Shown: positions 29,999 to 37,365 of the stretch, one piece after another
Position numbering within the stretch: position 1 is the stretch's first letter
Layout of the letters: every line of letters starts with the position of its first letter
Origin: Pseudopedobacter saltans DSM 12145
Lineage (GTDB): Bacteria; Bacteroidota; Bacteroidia; Sphingobacteriales; Sphingobacteriaceae
Reading direction: 5' to 3'
Length of the DNA stretch: 64,000 bases
Assembly: GCF_000190735.1 (NCBI RefSeq)
Contig: NC_015177.1
Span: 1,674,001 to 1,738,000 of the forward strand
Notes under the pieces: model-generated
The model's database searches: none
Seen by the model: only the letters and a program-made list of their open reading frames with translations
Told to the model about the DNA's origin: nothing
Program-made: the position numbers and the translations under genes

Positions 29999-30022
29999 AA
30001 ACCGCTAAAAAATTAGCGGTTT
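29999..30022 (-). terminator. Terminator of the MbnP/peroxidase operon
   Basis: A perfect 10-bp stem (29999-30008 with 30013-30022) is followed by seven T on the minus strand, 20 bp past the stop of the CDICGCG protein gene. Confidence 0.85.
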
Positions 30023-30042
30023 CTTTTTAAATTATGTTATGG

Positions 30043-30966
30043 CTAAAAAGCATAGGACACATGAACCAAGAACCTATCTCCTGCTTTCGCCCTGTCATTT
30101 GCCAGATTCTGAGATAATATTCCCTGATAATTGGCACCAAATGACACACGATTTTTAACGGCTTCCAGCCCCACTATGCCAACTGAAGAATAACCACCAG
30201 ATGCATCGATATCATATTTACGGTTCTCTACGTCTTTTTCAGCCGTTTCATACAATAAACCTACGTTTGGTGATAAACTCGCTTCTTTTCCTACCTTAAA
30301 CTTATAGTAAAGTAAACCATTCAGGCTAAGTTTATTGCCATATCTATAATCGTATTGATTTTCTGTGTTGATTTTATAATTAGCATTAAGATTGAATCCC
30401 AAATCCATTAAACGGATATCGTATGCTGCATTAATAGTAAAATCGGTACTTGCTGTACCTAACTGAAAATTATTCGGAGAGCTGTTCAACGCATCCGCAT
30501 CAGCAGGATTATATTTTCCTGTAGGCGTCTTTATACCAGCTCCAAGCCAAAGAGACTGCACCAGTATCTTGCTATTTATGGTAGTTCCATAATTCAGCAA
30601 ATTATAATAACCCATCAATGCGATATCTCCCAAACCATCTTTTTTTCCTGTCTCGGTAGTGGAGACCCGCTTATTGAAATTGTAAGGCACAAAGGCAAGC
30701 ACACGGAACTTCTGCCCGATATTCCAGCCCCCCCATAATTCCATAGATTGGTAAGTTTCGTCTTCAGTAAGTGCAGTTCTTTCAGAATCGGGTCCCAAAT
30801 GGGTTTGCAATTCTTTATGCTGATATCTTAAGCCTACAAACTTCTTGTTGAATTCTGGCAAAATACCCAGATAATAACTTCCTACACCGCAGCCACAAAT
30901 ATCACAGGCCTTTGCGCCGAGCTGCGCTAAAAATAAAGCTATAAATAGGATTAATTTCTTATTCAT
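30043..30966 (-). CDS. Outer-membrane barrel-like protein with N-terminal CDICGCG motif
   Basis: A signal peptide (about residues 1-20, ending GAKA) is followed at once by CDICGCG, a likely metal- or cofactor-binding cluster at the mature N-terminus. The rest alternates polar and aromatic residues in short strands and ends in Phe (VHVSYAF), as expected for an outer-membrane beta-barrel. This protein type occurs with MbnP-like and di-heme peroxidase genes in Bacteroidota. It is the last gene of that operon here, 11 bp after the peroxidase gene. It may pass a metal or small molecule across the outer membrane. Transport is inferred only from the barrel pattern. Confidence 0.75.
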   Translation of the reverse strand: MNKKLILFIALFLAQLGAKACDICGCGVGSYYLGILPEFNKKFVGLRYQHKELQTHLGPDSERTALTEDETYQSMELWGGWNIGQKFRVLAFVPYNFNKRVSTTETGKKDGLGDIALMGYYNLLNYGTTINSKILVQSLWLGAGIKTPTGKYNPADADALNSSPNNFQLGTASTDFTINAAYDIRLMDLGFNLNANYKINTENQYDYRYGNKLSLNGLLYYKFKVGKEASLSPNVGLLYETAEKDVENRKYDIDASGGYSSVGIVGLEAVKNRVSFGANYQGILSQNLANDRAKAGDRFLVHVSYAF

Positions 30967-30977
30967 CTGTATCGAAT

Positions 30978-32024
30978 TTATTCTGAAAGCAGCTTATTTC
31001 TAATGAAGCTTTCATCGTTTAACGTTTCTAAAAAAGCCAGTAAATCTGTCTTTTCCTGATCATCCAATGCAATTCCCAATCGTTCGTCTTGTTTCAGTAC
31101 CGGATCCAATGTAGGCATGTCCTTCACCGATCTGGAATAATGATCCAATACTGCCTTTAAGGTATAAAAAGACCCGTCATGCATATATGGCTCTGTATAC
31201 TTTAAATTTCTAAGCGATGGTACCTTGAAAAGATATTTATCAGCCGGACTTTGCGTAATCTTATATCTTCCCTCGTCTCCATAAACACTGGCTCCAATAC
31301 CATTATTTCTAAAGCTTTCATCGGTAAATAAAGGTTCTGTATGACATGTTGCACATTTCTGTTTAAAAGTGTTATAGCCTCTTAGCTCTGCATCGGTAAA
31401 AACAGCCCCATCCTCTTTTCGCATCACCTTGTCGTACTTCGAATTAGCACTTACACACATTAACATAAACTGTGAAAGTGCTTTCATCATCTTTGCCGAG
31501 CTAACCTCTTCTGATCCAAAGGCTGCTTTAAACAGTTTTGTATATTTTGGACTATTACGCAACTTTTGCAAGACATTATTCATGTCCTCGTCCATTTCTT
31601 CATGTGCAGTAATAGGAGCAAAAGGCTGAAAATCCAGATCTGTAATGCCGCCATCCCACATAAAGCTTTTTCTCCAGGCCAAATTCATAATTGCCGGAGA
31701 ATTCCTAATCCCCAGCCTGTCTTCTATCCCATGGCTTACATCATGCCCATGATGCGTAAAAGCAGAAGTTTGTATATGGCAGGATGCACAGGAGATTGTA
31801 CCGTCTCTGGAAAGTTTCCCTTCGTGAAAAAGAGCTTTTCCCAAACGGAAGCCATCCTCGGTGATTGGGTTGTTCTCCAATTTATACACAACAGCAGGGA
31901 AATTCCCCGGCATCTTAAATCCGGGGAAAATCTCTTCTATTTTTTGTTCAATATCAGCCTTTTTAGAACAAGCAACCACAAAAAGAAGTATAGCCGATAA
32001 AACCGACAGATATCTTGTGTTCAT
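30978..32024 (-). CDS. Di-heme cytochrome c peroxidase (MauG/MbnH-like), lipoprotein
   Basis: Two heme c attachment sites are present, CASCH at residues 79-83 and CATCH at 224-228, with the flanking SRDGTISC and LFTDESF typical of bacterial cytochrome c peroxidases. Cys 19 in FVVACS marks a lipoprotein, so the enzyme is held in the periplasm. The family either reduces hydrogen peroxide or, in MauG and MbnH, oxidises Trp residues of a partner protein. The adjacent MbnP-like gene, 3 bp upstream, favours the second role. The tryptophan-rich segment AWRKSFMWDGG (116-126) is conserved in the family. Confidence 0.93.
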   Translation of the reverse strand: MNTRYLSVLSAILLFVVACSKKADIEQKIEEIFPGFKMPGNFPAVVYKLENNPITEDGFRLGKALFHEGKLSRDGTISCASCHIQTSAFTHHGHDVSHGIEDRLGIRNSPAIMNLAWRKSFMWDGGITDLDFQPFAPITAHEEMDEDMNNVLQKLRNSPKYTKLFKAAFGSEEVSSAKMMKALSQFMLMCVSANSKYDKVMRKEDGAVFTDAELRGYNTFKQKCATCHTEPLFTDESFRNNGIGASVYGDEGRYKITQSPADKYLFKVPSLRNLKYTEPYMHDGSFYTLKAVLDHYSRSVKDMPTLDPVLKQDERLGIALDDQEKTDLLAFLETLNDESFIRNKLLSE

Positions 32025-32027
32025 GGT

Positions 32028-32810
32028 TTAATGAGAATGATCGTGTGCAAACATTTTTGCATAGTTGTTAGCAATGGCTGTTCCGCCTGCTGGCGCCATA
32101 ATATTTACTTCACTGGTAGCGAAATTTATATTATAATTTCCTTCCAATACTTTTAATAAATCGACTTTAAGGTGTACGTTAGCTTTTCTGTCTGATCGTA
32201 CTTTAGGCGCACCACCATGTGTTAAATCTAAAGTAATTGTTTTAATGTTGTTATCCGCTGGCTTTTCGTTCGCTCCAAAACCGCCTATATGTAATCTGTA
32301 CTTATGGTCTGCACTTGGAATTGAAGTTGATGAACCTTCCATCTTGAAAAAGATATAACTTGGAAACCAGGTCCAGTACATACCAACAGCCGGATCAAGA
32401 ACTCCCGTTCTTTCATCAATAGGCTTAGTATTTCTTAAACTATCGACACCTAAAACAAAACTCAATTGAGAATAATCTCCTTCAGGAATCTCAATATGTA
32501 CCAAGGTACTTTCTTTTGTACTGGCATCTATTAAAAAATAGCTATCATTTTGCGGAACAACATATTCTTCGCCATTTGTGTTTTTCAACTTGATATTGCT
32601 GACATAATACTTCAGCATATCGACCGTAAACTCCTGGTTTAAAGAATTATAATTGGTAGCACCTAAAACCAGCTTTTTCCCTCCTACAATATGGTCAAAC
32701 TCTATTTCTAATGGAGCTTTTACGGTATTGTCTATTTCTACTTTGTCTTTTTTACAGGCATGTAAACCCATTAATAGAACTGCACAAGTATATAATATGA
32801 TTCTTTTCAT
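32028..32810 (-). CDS. MbnP-like copper-associated lipoprotein
   Basis: After a lipoprotein signal (LHACKK, Cys 19 from the chosen start), the mature protein shows the MbnP pattern: IEFDHIVGGKKL, QEFTVDMLKYYVSNI, MYWTWFPSYIFFK and NVHLKVDLLKVL. In methanotrophs MbnP binds copper after a partner MbnH oxidises one of its tryptophans to kynurenine. The WTW motif here is a plausible site. The C-terminus is His-rich (HDHSH). I chose ATG 32810 over 32828 because it gives a clean signal peptide. The gene is followed after 3 bp by the di-heme peroxidase. Confidence 0.88.
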   Translation of the reverse strand: MKRIILYTCAVLLMGLHACKKDKVEIDNTVKAPLEIEFDHIVGGKKLVLGATNYNSLNQEFTVDMLKYYVSNIKLKNTNGEEYVVPQNDSYFLIDASTKESTLVHIEIPEGDYSQLSFVLGVDSLRNTKPIDERTGVLDPAVGMYWTWFPSYIFFKMEGSSTSIPSADHKYRLHIGGFGANEKPADNNIKTITLDLTHGGAPKVRSDRKANVHLKVDLLKVLEGNYNINFATSEVNIMAPAGGTAIANNYAKMFAHDHSH

Positions 32811-33009
32811 TTTTATTTCCACTTTCAACCGCTATGCGGCTTTTTTAGTAAATCGTAATTCTTAGTCAATTATAATTTAGCTTAATAGCATAACTACCAA
32901 CAAGCTTTTGCAATAAAAGACCTGATTAATAAATTAGAAACTCACTAATCAGCACAATATATTAGCTCTCTGAATTCTTAAAATAATTGTGTGATCAGGC
33001 TAAAAAAGC

Positions 33010-33375
33010 TTAGGCCCGCGGTGGGTGGAATAAAGGGAAAGAAGTATCTACTCCTCTCATATTAGGAATATGGGCATTTTGAATGTGCAACTCTTCCAGC
33101 TTAAAGTCAAACATGGCAATCTCTTCGAAGAAAGCTTCCTGAAAACTATGTTTCTGAGTTTCTTTCTCCTGTTGCTTTTGTTTCTCCTGAGCCTGCTGCA
33201 ACTTCGTCATAAGGTAACAATGCCCGTTACAGTGCATTTGGGGTTTATCCCTATTTACACATAATGTTTCGGCAATATATTTCTGGTTCAATTCAAAGCC
33301 GGCAAATACAAAAAGCCTGCTAAAATTAGCAGACAGCATTGCAAAAACCAGGAAAATTACCGTTAATAACCTCAT
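33010..33375 (-). CDS. Small Cys-motif envelope protein at the head of the MbnP operon
   Basis: I do not know a named family. The 121-residue protein has an N-terminal hydrophobic segment (about 1-27) and then LCVNRDKPQMHCNGHCYLM (residues 38-56). That gives C-x10-C-x3-C with nearby His and Met residues and suggests a metal site. A Gln/Lys-rich, probably helical stretch follows (QEKQKQQEKE), and the tail is HIPNMRGVDTSFPLFHPPRA. Proteins with a similar CxNRxxPxxxCxGxCYL segment occur near copper or heme genes in this phylum, as far as I recall. It lies 199 bp before the MbnP start, so it may be the first gene of the operon or separate. Confidence 0.6.
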   Translation of the reverse strand: MRLLTVIFLVFAMLSANFSRLFVFAGFELNQKYIAETLCVNRDKPQMHCNGHCYLMTKLQQAQEKQKQQEKETQKHSFQEAFFEEIAMFDFKLEELHIQNAHIPNMRGVDTSFPLFHPPRA

Positions 33376-33411
33376 TTCAATTACAAAATTACTGCTTTAT
33401 ACGCGATAGCC

Positions 33412-33431
33412 AAAATGATATCGGTCATTTT
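33412..33431. promoter_or_regulatory. Inverted repeat between the divergent redox operons
   Basis: Arms AAAATGA (33412-33418) and TCATTTT (33425-33431) with a 6-bp spacer lie 36 bp before the start of the Cys-motif gene, in the shared region between the two operons. It could be an operator. The evidence is symmetry and position only. Confidence 0.3.
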
Positions 33432-33552
33432 TTTAAAAACGTCACATAGTATTGTTTGTCATATCATAAGAACCGCTTTAACCTATTTACAACAGTTTAC
33501 TAAGTAAAAACCAAACAACTGTTAAGTATTTCCTTTGCTATAGAAATAATTG

Positions 33553-33560
33553 TAAATTTG
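33553..33560 (+). promoter_or_regulatory. Bacteroidota -7 promoter element before the SCO operon
   Basis: TAAATTTG matches the TANNTTTG consensus exactly. A TTTG (33534-33537) lies upstream with a 15-bp spacer, shorter than usual for the -33 box. Transcription would start near 33565, about 78 bases before the first gene. Confidence 0.45.
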
Positions 33561-33642
33561 GGCCTCTCTGAATTCTAAATGTCCACAATTAAATGTGCGC
33601 ATATATTTTATGATAAAAATCCTTTTAAACATCTCAAATAAA

Positions 33643-34077
33643 ATGAAGATTAGAATTTTACCTCTGGTTGTATTATTAAGCTTTATTGCTATTTTAAGTT
33701 CTTGCCAAAACGAAAAGGCAGCACAGGAAAAATTACAAAAAGAAGTTCTGGACGCTCATGACGTTATTATGGCCAGAATGGATGAGCTGAACGAAGATCA
33801 GCTACAGCTTGATCAACTTAGAAACAACTTTAAAAATTTAAACAATGCAGATACTGCTACTTTAGGTTTAAGTATTGATAGCGCTAAAAGCGACCTGTCT
33901 AAAGCTGATGAAGCCATGATGGAATGGATGCACAATTTCGATCCCGACTATACAGGAATGTCTCATCAACAGATTATGGATTATTTAGGCAAGCAACGCA
34001 AGAGTATCGATTCTGTAAAAGTATTATTTGACCAGTCTTTGTCCAGAAGCAAAGCAATTATCCAGAAACATAAATAA
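33643..34077 (+). CDS. Small helical lipoprotein upstream of SCO
   Basis: A lipoprotein signal (ILSSCQ) is followed by a mostly helical protein rich in charged residues, Met and His: DAHDVIMARMDEL, DEAMMEWMHNF and GMSHQQIMDYL. I chose ATG 33643 because the upstream codons from 33595 add no signal-like sequence. Similar proteins are sometimes named viral A-type inclusion protein in databases, a label from coiled-coil similarity that says nothing about function. Its place 1 bp before the SCO gene, and its Met/His pairs, suggest a periplasmic metal-handling or cytochrome oxidase assembly role. This is an inference. Confidence 0.7.
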   Translation: MKIRILPLVVLLSFIAILSSCQNEKAAQEKLQKEVLDAHDVIMARMDELNEDQLQLDQLRNNFKNLNNADTATLGLSIDSAKSDLSKADEAMMEWMHNFDPDYTGMSHQQIMDYLGKQRKSIDSVKVLFDQSLSRSKAIIQKHK

Positions 34078-34078
34078 C

Positions 34079-34735
34079 ATGAAGAACTATTTTTTTAAGC
34101 TGGCAGTCTTAAGTTTGTTTACCTATATCGGAGCTAGTTGTTCGGGAGATAAAAAGAGCGATAAGCTACCTTATTTAGGCCATCGCGAAGCGGTTGAAAA
34201 GAATGTAGATGGAAAAACAATAATTGACTCGGTTTACCAAACGATACCTGCGTTCTCCCTTTTGGATCAGGACAGTACGGTTATTGACAACAAGAAAATG
34301 AGCGACAAAATTTACGTTGCCGACTTTTTCTTTACTTCCTGCCCATCTATCTGCCCGATTATGAAGAAGCAGATGTTAAGGGTATACGATAAATTTAAAA
34401 ATGAAAATCAGCTGGCTTTTATATCCCATTCTATAGATCCGAAAAGGGATTCTATTCCGGTACTGAAACAATATCAGGAGAAACTGGGTGTTGATGGTAA
34501 TAAATGGCATTTCGTGTACGGAGATAAAGAAACTATTTATAAGCTTGCCCGTGACGGCTATATGAACATAGCAGAAGACGATGAAAAAGCACCCGGTGGC
34601 ATTATGCATTCGGGGTACTTTATCCTGATTGATAAGGAAGGTCACATCAGAGGTGCATATAATGGTACCGATGAAACTGAAGTAAATAAATTAATAGCAG
34701 ACATCCCTACTTTGTTAAAAGAGTATCAAAAGTAA
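34079..34735 (+). CDS. SCO1/SenC family protein, lipoprotein
   Basis: A periplasmic thioredoxin-fold protein that carries copper or reduces cysteines during assembly of the CuA site of cytochrome oxidase. The copper ligands are visible: CPSICP at residues 88-93 and His 177 in GGIMHSGYFIL. Cys 21 in GASCSG marks a lipoprotein. I chose ATG 34079, 1 bp after the preceding stop. An upstream frame from 34028 would overlap that gene by 50 bp. The 218-residue length is normal. It is followed after 4 bp by a cytochrome c gene. Confidence 0.94.
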   Translation: MKNYFFKLAVLSLFTYIGASCSGDKKSDKLPYLGHREAVEKNVDGKTIIDSVYQTIPAFSLLDQDSTVIDNKKMSDKIYVADFFFTSCPSICPIMKKQMLRVYDKFKNENQLAFISHSIDPKRDSIPVLKQYQEKLGVDGNKWHFVYGDKETIYKLARDGYMNIAEDDEKAPGGIMHSGYFILIDKEGHIRGAYNGTDETEVNKLIADIPTLLKEYQK

Positions 34736-34739
34736 AGCT

Positions 34740-35165
34740 ATGAGAAAGCATCTTTTATGGACTTTATTTGCTGGCGTAGCCATATTATCTATAATATCTT
34801 CCTGCAGCGAGGAGGAAATTAAATACAAACGCTATTATTCTGATGGCTTAACGCTATATAAGGATCACTGTCAAAGTTGCCACATGCAAGACGGAACCGG
34901 TTTGAGGGGGATTATCCCTCCTTTAACGGATACTACTTTTTTAAGTAAAAACCGCGACAAACTTGCGTGTATAGTAAAATATGGATTAAGCGATACAATA
35001 GTGATACACGGAGAAACTTATCAGACTCCCATGCCAGCAGAGAGTCATTTGGCTGCTATAGATATTGCAAAGATACTCACTTATGTAACTAATACCTTCG
35101 GAAACTCGCAGGGTATATACGATGTTACAGAAGTTGAAGCTGCATTAAATAAGAATTGCGAATAA
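34740..35165 (+). CDS. Mono-heme cytochrome c lipoprotein
   Basis: A class I-like c-type cytochrome with one heme site, CQSCH at residues 44-48, and the likely axial Met 98 in TPMPA. The lipoprotein signal ends at Cys 22 (IISSCS). The 141-residue length and GTGLRGIIPPL after the heme site match small electron carriers of this phylum. It is the third gene of the SCO operon and would carry electrons to an oxidase or peroxidase in the periplasm. The rnpB promoter element begins 5 bp after its stop codon. Confidence 0.92.
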   Translation: MRKHLLWTLFAGVAILSIISSCSEEEIKYKRYYSDGLTLYKDHCQSCHMQDGTGLRGIIPPLTDTTFLSKNRDKLACIVKYGLSDTIVIHGETYQTPMPAESHLAAIDIAKILTYVTNTFGNSQGIYDVTEVEAALNKNCE

Positions 35166-35170
35166 AACGT

Positions 35171-35178
35171 TAAATTTG
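35171..35178 (+). promoter_or_regulatory. -7 promoter element of rnpB
   Basis: TAAATTTG is an exact match to TANNTTTG and lies 2 bp before the first base of the RNase P RNA pairing region. No good -33 TTTG is seen at the usual spacing. Confidence 0.6.
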
Positions 35179-35180
35179 TA

Positions 35181-35566
35181 ATGCAAATCGCTCTATCGCT
35201 GTTTCGATTTATCGGAAGAGAGGAAAGTCCGGGCAACACAGGGCAGCTTGCTTCCTAACGGGAAGGCATCTTGTAATAAAGGTGACAGAAAGTACTACAG
35301 AAAATAAACTACCCCGAGTAATTGGGGAAAAGGTGAAAACGTGAGGTAAGAGCTCACGACTTTGTATGGCGACATGCATCGTGGTAAACCTCAGGCGTTG
35401 AAAGACCAAATAAATCCCGAACGTCAAGGCGGCCCGTCTTGCTGTTTTTAGAAACTATCGGGAAGGGTAGGTCGTTAGATCATAACAGCAATGTTATGGC
35501 AAGATAAATGATAGAGGAATCCTGTAGAAATACAGGATTACAGAACCCGGCTTATAAATTTGCATT
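35181..35566 (+). ncRNA. rnpB: RNase P RNA, bacterial class A
   Basis: The catalytic RNA that trims the 5' leader of tRNA precursors. Conserved core blocks are present in order: GAGGAAAGTCCGGGC near 35218, ACAGAAA near 35286, a GGTAAACC block near 35382, GGGAAGGGTAGGT (near 35460), and the 3' ACAGAACCCGGCTTAT near 35540. The P1 ends pair: 35181-35188 with 35558-35565. The length of about 386 nt is normal. The strand is plus, the same as the SCO operon upstream, and a strong terminator follows at 35581. Confidence 0.95.
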
Positions 35567-35580
35567 TATTACGCGTTTGA

Positions 35581-35612
35581 AGTCCTGCATATTTCTGCAG
35601 GACTTTTTTTTT
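35581..35612 (+). terminator. Terminator of rnpB
   Basis: A perfect 9-bp stem (35581-35589 with 35596-35604, 6-base loop) runs into nine T (35604-35612). It lies 15 bp beyond the mature RNA end. Confidence 0.9.
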
Positions 35613-35672
35613 ACACTTAAAATGTATACTTTAGTATACAGTTCATAGCACAAACTGATCAAATAAAACTTT

Positions 35673-37073
35673 ATGGCAAAAATTTTAATTATTGATGATG
35701 AAAGAGCTATAAGAAGTACCTTGAGAGACATTTTAGAATATGAGAATTTTGAAGTTGAAGATGTCGACAATGGTATAGATGGCTTAGACCTTATCAAGAA
35801 AAAAAACTTCGATCTTGTTCTTTGCGATATCAAAATGAATAAGATGGATGGCATGGAAGTGCTTACCAAAGGTCTATCCGTAAAGCCAGATTTACCTTTC
35901 ATCATGATTTCTGGACATGGAACTGTAGAAACTGCCGTTGAGGCGTCAAAAAAAGGAGCCTTTGACTTTATCTCTAAACCACCTGATTTAAACAGACTTT
36001 TAATTACTGTTAGAAACGCGTTGGATCGCGGCTCTTTAGTTACCGAAACTAAAGCATTAAAACAAAAGGTTAGTAAAACTAAAACCAGGGAAATTCTGGG
36101 CGATTCTCCGGCTATCCTTAAAATTAAAGAAACAATAGAAAGGGTTGCCCCTACCGAAGCCCGTGTTTTAGTTACCGGTGCCAACGGAAGCGGTAAAGAA
36201 CTAGTAGCGAGATGGCTTCATGAAAAGTCAAGCCGTTTATCGGGTCCTTTAGTCGAGGTTAATTGCGCTGCAATTCCTTCCGAATTGATTGAATCGGAAT
36301 TGTTTGGTCACGAAAAAGGTTCTTTTACTTCCGCTGTAAAGCAAAGGATTGGAAAATTCGAACAGGCTAACGGCGGTACTTTATTTTTAGATGAGATTGG
36401 TGACATGAGCCTTTCGGCGCAAGCCAAAGTACTGAGGGCTTTGCAGGAAAACAAGATAACCCGTGTGGGCGGAGAAAAAGAAATAGATGTGAATGTAAGG
36501 GTAATTGCTGCAACCAATAAAGATCTTTTAAAAGAAATAGATTCTGGAAATTTCAGGATGGACTTATACCATCGTTTGAATGTAATTCATATTCACGTTC
36601 CACCTCTGGTAGAAAGAACAAGTGATATTCCTTTATTATCTGAAACTTTTTGTGAGGAAATATGCAATGACTACGGAATGCCAACGAAACAAATTTCACT
36701 GGCTGCACATGAAGCATTAAAGGCTTTACCGTGGAGCGGTAATATCAGGGAGTTAAGAAATGTCATTGAAAGATTAATAATACTTAGTGATAAAACCATC
36801 ACCGATGAAGATGTAAAACTTTACTCTAATCCTAACGAAAGTATTTACCAACCGGTAAACACTTTTGATATCCACGCGCAAAATGGCGTTGCTACGCCGG
36901 ACTTTGATTCTTTTGCCAGTTTTCAGGATTATAAAGACTATGCGGAGAAGGAGTATATCAAATTTAAATTAGAAAAAAATAACTGGAATGTATCTAAGAC
37001 TGCCGAGGATATTGATATCCAAAGAAGTCATTTGTACAGTAAAATAGAAAAGTTCGGGTTAAAACGCGAATAA
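35673..37073 (+). CDS. NtrC-family sigma-54-dependent response regulator
   Basis: Three domains are visible. The receiver (1-120) has Asp 52 as phosphoacceptor (LVLCDIK). The AAA+ domain (about 140-370) has Walker A GANGSGKE (169-176), the sigma-54 contact loop as GSFTSA (216-221) instead of GAFTGA, and Walker B GGTLFLDEIGD (234-244). The Fis-type HTH is at the end (NVSKTAEDIDIQRSHLYSKI). It would bind an upstream activating site and open sigma-54 promoters. No histidine kinase is adjacent. The loop variant needs comparison with relatives, because the second and fifth positions contact sigma-54. Confidence 0.95.
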   Translation: MAKILIIDDERAIRSTLRDILEYENFEVEDVDNGIDGLDLIKKKNFDLVLCDIKMNKMDGMEVLTKGLSVKPDLPFIMISGHGTVETAVEASKKGAFDFISKPPDLNRLLITVRNALDRGSLVTETKALKQKVSKTKTREILGDSPAILKIKETIERVAPTEARVLVTGANGSGKELVARWLHEKSSRLSGPLVEVNCAAIPSELIESELFGHEKGSFTSAVKQRIGKFEQANGGTLFLDEIGDMSLSAQAKVLRALQENKITRVGGEKEIDVNVRVIAATNKDLLKEIDSGNFRMDLYHRLNVIHIHVPPLVERTSDIPLLSETFCEEICNDYGMPTKQISLAAHEALKALPWSGNIRELRNVIERLIILSDKTITDEDVKLYSNPNESIYQPVNTFDIHAQNGVATPDFDSFASFQDYKDYAEKEYIKFKLEKNNWNVSKTAEDIDIQRSHLYSKIEKFGLKRE

Positions 37074-37084
37074 GCGCCTGCTAA

Positions 37085-37143
37085 CCTATATTTATATAGG
37101 CTGTATTAAAAGCGAAACCGATAAGGAGAACCTTTTGATACAG
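37085..37143 (+). terminator. Tandem hairpins after the NtrC-type regulator gene
   Basis: A small hairpin (37085-37091 with 37094-37100) is followed directly by a 12-bp stem (37101-37112 with 37132-37143, one G-T pair) with a 19-base loop and a T-rich tail. The large loop is unusual for a simple terminator. Confidence 0.7.
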
Positions 37144-37365
37144 TCTTCTTTTTTTCTTCTCCCCTTCTTTTCCCAAAATTTCATGAGTCAATTGTAACAC
37201 TACGCTTTGTTTATTAGATTTTTAAATTCTTTTTCTTACGACTTACATTCGACAAACAACAATAATATAAGTTATAATAATTAAAACAAAGTTACCCTAT
37301 TAACACTTTTATTATGTAAATATTTTATGTATTGACATTAAATATTGAACCAAAAAAGCAGGATT

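Noticed and set aside
35552-36184. Minus-strand frame of 210 codons
   Set aside because: It is antisense to the NtrC receiver region and the rnpB end; a shadow of codon bias.
37345-37365. TTG start 21 bp upstream for the MFS gene
   Set aside because: The ATG at 37366 fits the family start and needs no rare start codon.
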